Source of the DNA: Halorientalis litorea
GTDB lineage: Archaea; Halobacteriota; Halobacteria; Halobacteriales; Haloarculaceae
Reading direction: 5' to 3'
DNA: 64,000 nt
NCBI RefSeq assembly: GCF_023028225.1
Contig: NZ_CP095482.1
Span: 434,001-498,000 of the forward strand
The first letter of the stretch is position 1, and every line of letters begins with the position of its first letter. A program made the translations under genes and the position numbers. Positions 39,028-48,269 of this stretch are shown piece after piece. The notes beneath the pieces were generated by a model. It was not told the DNA's origin and ran no database searches. It worked only from the letters and a program-made list of their open reading frames with translations.

Positions 39028-39118
39028 AGGTGTATACCACCGGAGAGCGGATAGAACTCGCGGTGACTGCCGTCGAATCGACTGTACGTTTTTATACGAC
39101 CCGCGCCGAGAGCGTGGC

Positions 39119-40141
39119 ATGGCCGACGCCGAGGCGTTCACGTACAGCGGCGGAGTCGTCTCGCCTGGCGAGACGGTGAACATCCGCCACCCAATCAGCG
39201 AGACGTACTTCGGCGACCCGATTCGCATCCCCGTCACCGTCATCAACAGCGAGCGACCGGGACCGACGGTGTTTCTCAGTGCCGCCGTTCACGGCGACGA
39301 ACTCAACGGTATCGAGGTGGTCCGGGAAGTCGCACACGAGTGGAACCACGACAAACTGGCGGGAACGCTCGTCTGCCTCCCGGTGTTGAACGCGCCGGGG
39401 TTCATGGCCCAAGAGCGGTACCTCCCCATCTACGACCGTGACCTCAACCGATCGTTCCCGGGCAACAGGGAGTCGACGAGTGCAAAGCGGATGGCCGCGC
39501 GCATCTTCGAGGAGTTCGTCGAACCCTGTGACTTCGGTATCGACTTTCACACGTCGACGCGGGGGCGGACGAACATGCTTCACGTCCGCGCCGAGATGGC
39601 AGACCCCGAAGTCGCGCGCCTCGCGAAGGCGTTCGCGTCGAACGTCGTCATCGCGGGCGAGGGGCCGGACGGGGCACTCCGCAAGGAAGCCACCGCCGCG
39701 GGCGTCCCGACGATAACCGTCGAGATGGGCGAGGCCCATCGGTTCCAGCGTGCTCTCATCGACAGCGCGCTCGACGGCGTCGAGAGCGTCCTCGCCGAGT
39801 ACGACCTCTTGCCAACCGAGACGGTACACTGGCCCGGGTGGCGGACGGTCATCGACGGCGAGAACGGCGACGAGAAGACGTGGCTCCGGGCGGGGGCCGG
39901 TGGTCTCGTCGACATGCACTACGAACAGGGCTCGCTCGTCTACGAGGACGACCACATCTGCACCATCACCAACCCGTTCAAAGCCGAGTCGGAGGCACTC
40001 CGCGCGCCCTTCACCGGTCTCCTCGTCGGCGTCCTCGAGAACCCGCTCGTCTACCCCGGCAACCCCATCTGCCATCTGGTAGAACTGGACGCGAAGACGC
40101 GCCGGGCCGTCGAACGAACGCAGGGAATGCGCGAGTCCTGA
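39119..40141 (+). CDS. Succinylglutamate desuccinylase/aspartoacylase family protein (RimK-associated type)
   Basis: 340 residues. Zinc-site motifs are A-A-V-H-G-D-E-L-N-G-I-E (His and Glu) and G-I-D-F-H-T-S-T (His). The D-R-D-L-N-R-S-F-P-G segment and the C-terminal biotinyl-like beta domain are as in the larger members of this family. These proteins commonly neighbour RimK ligases. Here only a RimK fragment remains, so the substrate relationship is unclear. Confidence 0.85.
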   Translation: MADAEAFTYSGGVVSPGETVNIRHPISETYFGDPIRIPVTVINSERPGPTVFLSAAVHGDELNGIEVVREVAHEWNHDKLAGTLVCLPVLNAPGFMAQERYLPIYDRDLNRSFPGNRESTSAKRMAARIFEEFVEPCDFGIDFHTSTRGRTNMLHVRAEMADPEVARLAKAFASNVVIAGEGPDGALRKEATAAGVPTITVEMGEAHRFQRALIDSALDGVESVLAEYDLLPTETVHWPGWRTVIDGENGDEKTWLRAGAGGLVDMHYEQGSLVYEDDHICTITNPFKAESEALRAPFTGLLVGVLENPLVYPGNPICHLVELDAKTRRAVERTQGMRES

Positions 40142-40171
40142 CCCGGCATCTGTCAATCCCCGTGCCGACAC

Positions 40172-40828
40172 CTACCCGTCGTCCTCGGTGTCGGCGGTGT
40201 GGTCGAGGCCGGCGAACAGCGTTCCGACGCGTTCGGCCTCGCCCGGTACGTCCTGCGGGTAGACGGCGACGACGACGACGTAGTCGCTCCCGTGTTTGAA
40301 CCGGGCGGTTTCGAGGAAGACGGGAATCCCGGTCCCCTCGACCGTCGCGGTGCCGTTGAACCGAGTCAGCGTGCGGGAGTTACCGAGCGATTCGGCCGTT
40401 CGCGTACCGGTCTGTTCCTCGACGGAGACCGACTCGTACCGTGCGCCGACTCGCTCCAGTATCTCCCCGTCGGAGATGTTTTGGATGGGGTTGACCGTGT
40501 TCCCGGCGACTTCGATTTCCGGGCTGGAGAGCGCGACGAACGTCGCGGCACGCTGTGACCCGAGCGGACCGAGGTCGACCGACCGCTCGTACCGCCCGAC
40601 GTGGTTCGTGACCTCGACGGTTCGGTTCTGTCCGAACACGGAGAACATCACCGACTCGTTCTGTGGGCCCACTGCCGCCTCCTCGTACCCGGTTTCCTGC
40701 ACCGCTTGGTCCGAGACGGCTATCGGCGAGGAACTGAACGTCAGCGACTCCAGTCCCAGCAGGAACCCACACCCTGCCGAAAGCACCACCACCCCGACCG
40801 CCACCAGTGCGAGCAGTCGACGCTGCAT
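40172..40828 (-). CDS. DUF6517 family lipoprotein
   Basis: 218 residues from the ATG at 40828. Signal M-Q-R-R-L-L-A-L-V then a hydrophobic core and lipobox L-S-A-G-C. The mature domain begins after a short linker (F-S-S-S-P-I-A-V-S-D-Q-A-V-Q-E-T-G-Y), a pattern of haloarchaeal DUF6517 proteins. Function is unknown. It is convergent with the desuccinylase and divergent from sdhC. Confidence 0.75.
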   Translation of the reverse strand: MQRRLLALVAVGVVVLSAGCGFLLGLESLTFSSSPIAVSDQAVQETGYEEAAVGPQNESVMFSVFGQNRTVEVTNHVGRYERSVDLGPLGSQRAATFVALSSPEIEVAGNTVNPIQNISDGEILERVGARYESVSVEEQTGTRTAESLGNSRTLTRFNGTATVEGTGIPVFLETARFKHGSDYVVVVAVYPQDVPGEAERVGTLFAGLDHTADTEDDG

Positions 40829-40998
40829 ACTGGTGGGCTGACAGTGGAGGGGCATAACCGTACTGGCCTGCTGGGGACGGTGTGCAGTCACAGAGGTGGC
40901 TGTCGAGTGCCACACACGCCGGGAGAACGGTCGAAATCGGGAATCGAGGGAGCGAGGTAGAAACTACTATACACTCCCGGTTCTTGGCCTCGAACACT

Positions 40999-41391
40999 AT
41001 GAGTCAGTCGTACGACCGGGGCACCGTCGAGGACTTCGGCCGGTGGCGCGAGTTCTCGGCCGGAATGTGGGCCTGGATATTCCACAAGTTCACCGGCTGG
41101 GTGCTCGTGGGCTACCTGTTCACCCACATCGCCGTGTTGAGTACCGCCACTGCTGGCCCCACCACGTACACCGAGACGCTGCGGGGGCTAGAAGCACTCG
41201 CAATCGTCCGGGTGCTGGAGGTTGGACTGTTGGCCGTCGCCGTGTTCCACATCCTCAACGGGGTTCGGCTCCTGTTCGTTGACCTCGGCGTCGGACTGGA
41301 AGCACAGGACAAGAGTTTCTACGCGTCGCTCGTCATCTCGGGCGCTATCGTCGTGGCGAGCGTCCCGACGTTCACCGCGGGGGCGTTCTGA
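40999..41391 (+). CDS. sdhC: Succinate dehydrogenase cytochrome b556 subunit
   Basis: 130 residues with three membrane helices. [11 protein letters not shown] and H-I-L-N-G-V-R fit the SdhC family, including candidate haem- and quinone-site His residues. It is the first gene of sdhCDB; the next ATG follows two bases after its stop. Confidence 0.92.
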   Translation: MSQSYDRGTVEDFGRWREFSAGMWAWIFHKFTGWVLVGYLFTHIAVLSTATAGPTTYTETLRGLEALAIVRVLEVGLLAVAVFHILNGVRLLFVDLGVGLEAQDKSFYASLVISGAIVVASVPTFTAGAF

Positions 41392-41392
41392 G

Positions 41393-41755
41393 ATGGCCGA
41401 ACACTACTCCTCGTTCGAGCACAAGGGCAAACGCTGGTTCCTCCAGCGGCTCACGGCGGTGTTCCTCATCGGCGTCCTCGCGTTCCACTTCATGCTGTTG
41501 CACTTCGTCAACCACGCCGCCGAAATCAGCTTCATGGGCACGCAGGCCCGGATGCAACAGGTCGGCTACTTCGGGACGATGGTCGCGTTCCTCGTAACTG
41601 CGACGTTCCACGGCGTCAACGGCGTCTACAACGCGCTGATAAACCAAGGCATCGACGGGACGCAGAAGCGAGTCGTCAAGTGGGTGCTGATAGCCGCGAG
41701 CGTCGTCCTCGTCGCACAGGGTATCCGAACCGCCGTCGTCATGGCAGGGTTCTAA
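41393..41755 (+). CDS. sdhD: Succinate dehydrogenase membrane anchor subunit
   Basis: 120 residues, three membrane helices, with W-F-L-Q-R-L-T-A-V-F-L and F-H-G-V-N-G-V-Y as in haloarchaeal SdhD. The start lies two bases after the sdhC stop and sdhB follows four bases after its stop, so the three are one operon. Confidence 0.92.
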   Translation: MAEHYSSFEHKGKRWFLQRLTAVFLIGVLAFHFMLLHFVNHAAEISFMGTQARMQQVGYFGTMVAFLVTATFHGVNGVYNALINQGIDGTQKRVVKWVLIAASVVLVAQGIRTAVVMAGF

Positions 41756-41758
41756 TCA

Positions 41759-42637
41759 ATGAGTACTGGAATCGAGAAACAGGAGGAAGCACAGGAGACC
41801 GAACAGTCCGCCGAGTCGGCCGCCCAGCAGCGGCGGATGGAGGACAAACGCCAGCGGGCCGCCAGCCGAGACTTAGAGCGGGAGGCGAAGTCCGAACTCG
41901 ACGACGCCGACGAGACGCGGACCATCAAGGTGTTCCGCTACGACCCCGAGGTCAAGGGCAAGGAGGAACCCCGGTTCGACACGTTCGAGGTACCCTTCTT
42001 CAAGGGGATGACCGTCCTCGACGCGCTCATCTACGCCCGGGACCACTTCGACTCGACGCTGACCTTCCGGCACTCCTGCCGGCAGGCCATCTGTGGCTCG
42101 GACGCGCTGTTCGTCAACGGGAAGCAGCGACTCGGGTGTAAGACTCAACTCGTCGACCTCGACGACCCGGTCCGCATCGAACCGCTCCCCCACCAAGAGG
42201 TCGTCAAGGACCTCGTCGTGGACATGGAACACTTCTACGACCAGATGGAGTCCGTCGAACCGTACTTCGACGCCGACGAACTCCCGGACGGCGAACTTGA
42301 GGAACAACGCCAGTCCCGCGAGAACCGCGAGAAAGTCAAGATGTCGACGCGGTGCATCTGGTGCGGTGCCTGCATGTCCTCGTGTAACATCGCGGCCGGC
42401 GACAACCAGTATCTCGGCCCCGCGGCCATCAACAAGGCCTACCGCTTCGCGATGGACGAACGCGAGGGCGAGAACATGAAGCAACACCGCCTGAACATCA
42501 TCGAACAGGAGCACGGTGTCTGGCGCTGTCAGACCCAGTTCTCCTGCACCGAGGTGTGTCCGAAGGACATCCCGCTGACCGAACACATCCAAGAACTCAA
42601 GCGGGAAGCCGTCAAGAACAACCTGAAGTTCTGGTAA
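41759..42637 (+). CDS. sdhB: Succinate dehydrogenase iron-sulfur subunit
   Basis: 292 residues. [2Fe-2S] ligands are in C-R-Q-A-I-C-G-S-D-A and a later L-G-C. The 4Fe/3Fe cluster motifs are C-I-W-C-G-A-C-M-S-S-C and C-T-E-V-C-P. An acidic, Gln-rich N-terminal extension of about 45 residues precedes the ferredoxin domain. It transfers electrons from SdhA to the quinone. The partner flavoprotein gene is not next but 2.3 kb downstream. Confidence 0.95.
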   Translation: MSTGIEKQEEAQETEQSAESAAQQRRMEDKRQRAASRDLEREAKSELDDADETRTIKVFRYDPEVKGKEEPRFDTFEVPFFKGMTVLDALIYARDHFDSTLTFRHSCRQAICGSDALFVNGKQRLGCKTQLVDLDDPVRIEPLPHQEVVKDLVVDMEHFYDQMESVEPYFDADELPDGELEEQRQSRENREKVKMSTRCIWCGACMSSCNIAAGDNQYLGPAAINKAYRFAMDEREGENMKQHRLNIIEQEHGVWRCQTQFSCTEVCPKDIPLTEHIQELKREAVKNNLKFW

Positions 42638-42709
42638 TGTCGAGGTAGCGCGGCCTGTTTTTCTCCGTCGTCGTCGCACTCTCTGCCCACCCACGGGAGA
42701 CGCCGAGCG

Positions 42710-43777
42710 TTACACGAAGTCGACGCCGCCGAACTCGAACCGCGCACCGCCGCTGTCGCTCTCGGAGACGGTGACGGACCAGCCGTGTGCCTCGGCGATT
42801 TGTGTGACGATGGAGAGCCCGTACCCGGTCCCTCCGTCGCGGGTCGAGTACCCGTGTTCGAGAACGGTCTCGCGGTCCGCCTCGCGGATACCGGGACCGT
42901 CGTCGGCGACGTAGAACCCGCTCCCGTCGGGGAGCGGTCCGACTTCGACGGTCACACCGGCGTGCTGGCCTTCGCCCGCCGTCTGGTCGTCCGTCGTGCT
43001 ATGCTCGACGCTGTTCCGAAAGAGGTTCCCGAGCAGTTCCACGAAGCGGGTTCGGTCCGCCGCTATCTGGCCGAGACTCGACTCGACTGCCAGCGTCGCG
43101 TCGCCCGTGTCCGTGTTTTCCCAAGCGTCCCACACGGTTTCGGTGACGTTCACCGGGGCGGTGTCACCGATGACGTCGCCGACTTTCGAGAGCGAGAGAA
43201 CGTCGTCGATGAGGGTCTCAATACGGTGCAGGGCGACCTCGATTTCGTCCAGTTCCGCTACATCGTGTTTGTCCTGTGCTATTTCTGTGTACCCGAGTGC
43301 GACCGAGAGCGGATTCTTGATGTCGTGTGCGAGGATGTCCGCGAACTGGTCCAGTCGGTCCCGCTGTTGCTGGAGGGTCTCCTCCTGCTGTTTACGTTCG
43401 CTGATGTCCCGGACGATACCGGTAAAGAGCCGTTCACCGTCGTGGTGGTGTTCGCGGAGGCTGATGAGCGTCGGCACTTCGTGGCCGTCCTTGTGCAAGG
43501 TGGGGAGTTCGATGCCGTCCCAGTCGATACTCCTGTCGCCGGATTCGATGTAGGTCGCCAGTGCGTCGGCGTGGACCGGTTGCAACCGTTCGGGAATTAT
43601 CTTCATCTTCGAACTCCCGACGAGTTCGTCCGGCGAGTAGCCCAGAATCTCCTCGATTGCCGGGTTGGCGTGGATTATTCGGCTGTTCTCGTCAATCGTC
43701 AACATCCCTTCCGAAGCGTTCTGAACGAGCGTGCGGTAGAAATCGTCGTCGTCGACGGGAAAGGGAGGAGCGTCCAT
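42710..43777 (-). CDS. Soluble PAS sensor histidine kinase
   Basis: 355 residues, no membrane helix. A PAS/PAC domain spans about 12-133 (I-I-H-A-N-P-A-I-E-E-I-L-G-Y, ending I-S-E-R-K). HisKA has A-H-D-I-K-N-P-L. The ATPase domain has N-L-F-R-N-S, D-D-G-P-G-I-R and G-Y-G-L-S-I-V. It is on the opposite strand between sdhB and sdhA. No response regulator is adjacent. Confidence 0.88.
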   Translation of the reverse strand: MDAPPFPVDDDDFYRTLVQNASEGMLTIDENSRIIHANPAIEEILGYSPDELVGSSKMKIIPERLQPVHADALATYIESGDRSIDWDGIELPTLHKDGHEVPTLISLREHHHDGERLFTGIVRDISERKQQEETLQQQRDRLDQFADILAHDIKNPLSVALGYTEIAQDKHDVAELDEIEVALHRIETLIDDVLSLSKVGDVIGDTAPVNVTETVWDAWENTDTGDATLAVESSLGQIAADRTRFVELLGNLFRNSVEHSTTDDQTAGEGQHAGVTVEVGPLPDGSGFYVADDGPGIREADRETVLEHGYSTRDGGTGYGLSIVTQIAEAHGWSVTVSESDSGGARFEFGGVDFV

Positions 43778-43945
43778 TGAGCGACCACGAAAATCAACGG
43801 CAAGGCCATCAAAAACTGTTGTGACTGTATTGCCAACTCGAACTAGTCATCTCATCATACATATCAATCGTCATATTTCGTGACGGGCGGCACTGCGTGG
43901 CCGGGTCCGGGCGGAGTCGCCCCCCGGTGCGGGACGAGTCGCCGC

Positions 43946-44722
43946 TCAGAGGTAGCCGCCGCTGACGCTGAGTGTCTGTCCCGTTATCCACGCGGCGGCG
44001 TCGCTACACAGGAAGAGTGCGGCGTGGGCCTGGTCTGCTGGCGTTCCGAGTCGGCCCATCGGGTACTGTTCCGCGATACGGTCGCCGTACTGGTCCACGA
44101 AGTCGGCGGTGTACTCGGTTTTCGTCGTGCCGGGCGAGACGGCGTTGACCCGAACCCCGTCGGGACCGACTTCCTTGGAGACGACTTTCGTGAGGGTAGC
44201 GACGCCCGCCTTCGTCGCGGCGTACATCGAGAGGTGTTGGTCGTGGCCCTTGTACGACTCCGAGACGAAGTTGACGATTGCCCCCGACTCCTGTTCGAGC
44301 ATCGGTTGCAGGGCGGCGTGGGTGACGTTCGCCGCGCCGCGGAGGACGACGTTCCAGTACGGGTCCCACTCGCTCGGGTCGCTCTCGGCGAACGGTTTGG
44401 ACCGCTCCGAGAGTGACGCCACGCGCGGGGAAACGCAGTTGAACACGGCGTCGACGCTCCCGAATGCGTCGCGGGCGGCGGCGACCATCTCCGTACAGTC
44501 GGCGTACGCGGACGCGTCCGTCTCGACGAACCGCGCGCTCGCTCCCTCGGTGCCGTCGAGATCGGCCGCCGCCGCCTCGCCACCGTCGGTGTCGATGTCC
44601 GCGACGACGACGTTGCCGCCGAGGCGCGCGAACTGGTCGGCTATCTCCCGTCCGATGCCGGACGCACCGCCGACGACGATGCCGGTGTCGCCGTCGAAGT
44701 CGATGTTGTCGCGGATAGTCAT
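43946..44722 (-). CDS. Short-chain dehydrogenase/reductase
   Basis: 258 residues, classical SDR. The dinucleotide motif is G-G-A-S-G-I-G-R-E, and an acidic residue after beta-2 (V-A-D-I-D) suggests NAD preference. The active site is S-E-S and Y-A-A-T-K. The C-terminus G-G-Y-L is typical. Substrate unknown. It lies with the PAS kinase on the strand opposite to the sdh genes. Confidence 0.88.
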   Translation of the reverse strand: MTIRDNIDFDGDTGIVVGGASGIGREIADQFARLGGNVVVADIDTDGGEAAAADLDGTEGASARFVETDASAYADCTEMVAAARDAFGSVDAVFNCVSPRVASLSERSKPFAESDPSEWDPYWNVVLRGAANVTHAALQPMLEQESGAIVNFVSESYKGHDQHLSMYAATKAGVATLTKVVSKEVGPDGVRVNAVSPGTTKTEYTADFVDQYGDRIAEQYPMGRLGTPADQAHAALFLCSDAAAWITGQTLSVSGGYL

Positions 44723-44962
44723 ACGACGTACCCTCCGACGGGGGTAACATAACGGTTTGCCGGGCGGTCACTCGACGGAAATCCTCCCAGCGACCAGTTC
44801 TGTGGTGGCCGGCGAGACGGAACCGTCGGCTCTCCGTATGTTCCAGCCGCTGGTGCGTCGTACTGAACCGGTACGGCGCGCGGAATCGGCCCGTTCGAGA
44901 GACGGAACCGGATAGATTGAAGTTTACCCAGTCCTAAGTCCGATACACCTCACTTAAATACA

Positions 44963-46795
44963 ATGTACGAACACGACGTTCTTGTCATCGGCGGCGGCGG
45001 CGCGGGCCTCCGCGCGGCGATTGCCGCGCAGGAAGAGGGGGCCGACGTTGCTATCGTGACGAAACTCCACCCGGTCCGGAGCCACACCGGTGCGGCGGAG
45101 GGTGGCATCAACGCGGCACTCCGCGACGCCGACTCGTGGGAAGACCACGCCTACGACACGGTGAAGGGTGCCGACTATCTCGCGGACGCCCCGGCGGCGG
45201 AGACGCTCACGCAGGGCAGTCCCGAGGAAGTCATCCAACTCGAACACTGGGGTATGCCGTTCTCCCGCGAGGACGACGGCCGCGTCTCCCAGCGACCGTT
45301 CGGCGGCCTCTCCTTCCCCCGGACGACCTACGCGGGTGCCGAGACGGGCCACCACCTGCTCCACACGATGTACGAGCAGGCCGTCAAGCGCGGCATCGAG
45401 GTGTACGACGAGTGGTACGTCTCGCGGCTCGCCGTGACCGACCACGACGACCCCGAGGAGCGGACCTGCCACGGCGTCGTCGCCATGGACATCAAGACCG
45501 GTGAAGTTTCCGGCTTCCGCGCCAACAACGGCGTCATCCTCTGTACGGGTGGTCCCGGTCAAGCGTTCGACCACACCACCAACGCCGTCGCCAACACCGG
45601 CGACGGTGCCGCGATGGCCTACCGCGCAGGTGTCCCGCTGGAGGACATGGAGTTCATCCAGTTCCACCCGACGACGCTCCCCTCGACGGGCGTCCTCATC
45701 TCCGAAGGGGTCCGTGGCGAGGGCGGCATCCTCTACAACGAGGACGGCGAGCGGTTCATGTTCGAGCACGGGTACGCCAACAACGAGGGCGAACTCGCCT
45801 CCCGCGACGTGGTGTCCCGTGCGGAACTGACCGAAGTCAACGAGGGTCGGGGCCACGAGGACGAGTACGTCCACCTCGACATGCGCCATCTCGGCGAAGA
45901 ACGCATCCTCGACCGACTGGAGAACATCCTCCACCTCGCGGAAGACTTCGAGGGCGTCGACGGCCTCGAAGAACCGATGCCGGTCAAGCCCGGCCAGCAC
46001 TACGCGATGGGCGGCATCGAGGTCGACGAGAACGGCGAGACGTGCATCGACGGCCTCTACGCCGCGGGCGAGAACGCCTGCGTCTCCGTCCACGGTGCGA
46101 ACCGACTCGGCGGGAACGCTCTGCCGGAACTCATCGTCTTCGGTGCCCGTGCCGGGTGGCACGCCGCAGGGCGTGACCTCGGCGAGGCCGAAATCGGAAC
46201 CGGCCCGTCCGCCGAAACCGAGACCGAGGACGACCTCGGCGCGCCGGTGTCCCCCGGTGCCATCGACGCGAGCGACGGGGACGTGGCCGCCGACGGCGCG
46301 CTGGTCGAACCGAGCGAAGTCGTCGAACACCACGTCGACATCGAGAACCAGCGGGTCGAAGAACTGCTCTCACGCGAGGAGGGCGTCAACCACGCCGAAG
46401 TCCGCGCGGACGTGCAGGAGACGATGACCCAGAACGTCAACGTGTTCCGGCGCGAGGAAAACCTGAAGGAGGCACTGGAGGACCTGCGTGTCGCCCGCGA
46501 GCGGTATCATGACGTCTACGTCCGTGACCCGTCGCGGACGTTCAACACGGACCTCGTCCACACCATCGAAACGCGAAACATCATCGACCTCGCAGAAGCC
46601 ATCACCCTCGGCGCGCTGGCCCGCGAGGAGTTCCGCGGTGCCCACTGGCGCGAACAGCACCAAGAGCGGAAAGACGAGGAGTGGCTCAAGCACACGATGC
46701 TCGCGTGGAACGACGGCAACCCGGACCTCTACTACAAGGACGTCATCCTCGAGGGCGAGAACAAGACCTACGAGCCGAAAGAACGCTCGTACTGA
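44963..46795 (+). CDS. sdhA: Succinate dehydrogenase flavoprotein subunit
   Basis: 610 residues. FAD-binding G-G-G-G-A-G-L-R-A, the covalent-FAD His region S-H-T-G-A-A-E-G-G-I-N-A-A-L, and the capping-domain and catalytic motifs of SdhA are visible. An acidic Thr/Glu-rich insertion of about 30 residues occurs near residue 410. It oxidises succinate to fumarate. It has its own upstream region because two opposite-strand genes separate it from sdhCDB. Confidence 0.95.
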   Translation: MYEHDVLVIGGGGAGLRAAIAAQEEGADVAIVTKLHPVRSHTGAAEGGINAALRDADSWEDHAYDTVKGADYLADAPAAETLTQGSPEEVIQLEHWGMPFSREDDGRVSQRPFGGLSFPRTTYAGAETGHHLLHTMYEQAVKRGIEVYDEWYVSRLAVTDHDDPEERTCHGVVAMDIKTGEVSGFRANNGVILCTGGPGQAFDHTTNAVANTGDGAAMAYRAGVPLEDMEFIQFHPTTLPSTGVLISEGVRGEGGILYNEDGERFMFEHGYANNEGELASRDVVSRAELTEVNEGRGHEDEYVHLDMRHLGEERILDRLENILHLAEDFEGVDGLEEPMPVKPGQHYAMGGIEVDENGETCIDGLYAAGENACVSVHGANRLGGNALPELIVFGARAGWHAAGRDLGEAEIGTGPSAETETEDDLGAPVSPGAIDASDGDVAADGALVEPSEVVEHHVDIENQRVEELLSREEGVNHAEVRADVQETMTQNVNVFRREENLKEALEDLRVARERYHDVYVRDPSRTFNTDLVHTIETRNIIDLAEAITLGALAREEFRGAHWREQHQERKDEEWLKHTMLAWNDGNPDLYYKDVILEGENKTYEPKERSY

Positions 46796-46809
46796 ACTCG
46801 CTTTGCACT

Positions 46810-46840
46810 GCGGGGGGTTCGCCAAGCGGTGAACCCCCGC
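46810..46840 (+). terminator. Hairpin after sdhA
   Basis: A stem of about 10 bp (gcgggg.ggttc pairing with gaacccccgc, one bulged G) with a 10-base loop lies 15 bases after the sdhA stop. There is no T-run, so it may act as an end-stabilising hairpin more than a classical terminator. Confidence 0.4.
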
Positions 46841-46991
46841 TTGCAGAAACGTGGGGAAACGCTACCGACAGTACGGCACGCGCTCTCGGGTGCTGTGCTC
46901 GTGCCTACGGTTCCGCCGCCCCGCACACCGCGATAGTCGCCGCAACGCTACCGCGACTGACGCTATTCTGCCCCGCCGCTACCATAGCCGC

Positions 46992-47669
46992 TCAGACGAA
47001 CTCGCCGAGGCCGGACTGCTCGCTCTCGTCGGGTTCGATGATACCGGGCGAGTCGTTCGCGGGGTCGTTCACGGCCGTCGAGATGGGGTAGGCGTCGAGG
47101 TCGTCGTCGGGGTACGGTCGACAGAGGGCATGCCGGTCCTCGGGGCCGCCAGTCAACCACGTCTCCTCTTCGTCACGTGGGAGGACGACGGCCATCCGGT
47201 GGTGGAGCGGCTCGATTAGGTCGTTCGGTTCGGTGGTCAGTATCGTCACGGTGTCGAGTGCGTCGCCGTCGCCCGTCCACCGCTCGTGAATGCCCGCCAT
47301 AGCGAACGCCACGTCGTCTGCACGATGGACACGGTACGGACGTGTCCCGCCGCGCTCGGTGTCTTTCCACTCGTAGAATCCCGACGACAGGACCAGACAG
47401 GGGCGGGACTCCCACGCGTCGGCGAAGGCCGGTTTCTCGGCGACAGTCTCGGCACGGGCGTTGATGAGCCCCTCGTCGTCGCCATCGGCCCACGACGGCC
47501 TGAGACCCCAGTAGAACCGCTGTATCTCCGCGGGCGCGTCGGCCGTAATCACCTCGACGGGCTCTGTCGGGGCGACGTTGTAGCGGGGACGGTACGCGTC
47601 CGGGACGGCCGCGTCGAACCGGGAACGCAGGTCCGATGCCGGAGCGAACAGCGAGGTTCGGCCACACAT
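46992..47669 (-). CDS. SRAP/HMCES family abasic-site protein
   Basis: 225 residues starting M-C-G-R-T, so Cys2 becomes N-terminal, as required for crosslinking to abasic sites. Other family motifs are P-R-Y-N-V-A-P-T, W-G-L-R-P-S-W, N-A-R-A-E-T, C-L-V-L-S-S-G-F-Y-E-W and the active-site His in H-H-R-M. It protects or processes abasic sites in single-stranded DNA. Confidence 0.93.
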   Translation of the reverse strand: MCGRTSLFAPASDLRSRFDAAVPDAYRPRYNVAPTEPVEVITADAPAEIQRFYWGLRPSWADGDDEGLINARAETVAEKPAFADAWESRPCLVLSSGFYEWKDTERGGTRPYRVHRADDVAFAMAGIHERWTGDGDALDTVTILTTEPNDLIEPLHHRMAVVLPRDEEETWLTGGPEDRHALCRPYPDDDLDAYPISTAVNDPANDSPGIIEPDESEQSGLGEFV

Positions 47670-47766
47670 ACCCCGTGAGACGGGTGCCGGGAAGTTGTGG
47701 CTTCCGGGGCCGTGTGAACGGACACCATAGGGTTAATACACGTCGCAGGCGTACTAAACATCGCTC

Positions 47767-47870
47767 GGAAGGGTGGCTCAGTGGTAGAGCGCCGACGGTC
47801 GGACTGCCAGAACACCGGCCATCGGTTTCCCCGCTTTGGGCTTCGCGTGGTTCAAATCCCGCCCCTTCCA
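47767..47870 (+). tRNA. tRNA-like gene with enlarged anticodon region; isotype not assigned
   Basis: The acceptor GGAAGGG pairs with CCCTTCC followed by A, and the D-arm GCTC/GAGC with loop AGTGGTA is perfect. The middle 53 bases do not fold into a normal anticodon arm. They can form an extended stem (CCGA..GGTCGG with CCGGCC..TCGG) with a 12-base loop, plus a second CCC/GGG hairpin. The T-stem carries one extra T (GCG-T-GG against CCCGC). It is either a tRNA with an intron I cannot place or a degenerate tRNA-like RNA. Confidence 0.45.
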
Positions 47871-47873
47871 CTT

Positions 47874-47922
47874 CAGAACTCGCCCGTGAGCCGTATCTTC
47901 GGCGAACGGAACCCGAGTTCTG
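47874..47922. repeat. Inverted repeat between tRNA-like gene and tail element
   Basis: A near-perfect 10-bp inverted repeat (cagaactcg... and ...cgagttctg, with flanking pairing) encloses about 30 bases. It can form a hairpin immediately downstream of the tRNA-like gene and just before the first 73-base repeat. Confidence 0.6.
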
Positions 47923-47924
47923 AG

Positions 47925-48132
47925 TTGACGCCGGGATTTGAATGAGACCTGACGCACACAGCGTAGCGAGTACGTCAGGGCGTGGTTCAAATCCCGCCCC
48001 TTCCATCCAATCGATTCTCAGCGAGGCAGTTCATCGCCAAGCGATGCACTCGGTTGTGATTGACGCCGGGATTTGAATGAGACCTGACGCACACAGCGTA
48101 GCGAGTACGTCAGGGCGTGGTTCAAATCCCGC
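47925..48132 (+). repeat. Two identical 73-base tRNA-tail elements
   Basis: Copies at 47925-47997 and 48060-48132 are identical. Each is an inverted T-arm (gccgggatttgaa), a hairpin core (cctgacg ... cgtcagg, loop with agcgtagcgag), then a direct T-arm (ttcaaatcccgc). The first copy continues into the acceptor end, so 47980-48005 equals 47845-47870 over 26 bases. The second continues into a diverged acceptor. A small palindrome (catcgccaagcgatg) lies between the copies near 48033. Confidence 0.85.
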
Positions 48133-48269
48133 TCCGTCCAGTTCAAAACCCACTCCGGAAGTCGTCGCACCGAGTCACGACGGAAGCCAGCGGCTGTCGG
48201 GGGACAAGTCGTCGCCTACAGTTGCGAACAGTCGACAGGTCTTTGCCCGTGCCAGCGGCAGGGCCGTGC

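Noticed and set aside
47925..48132. CRISPR-like repeat array
   Set aside because: Only two 73-base copies, internally palindromic with tRNA sequence and no spacer series or cas genes.
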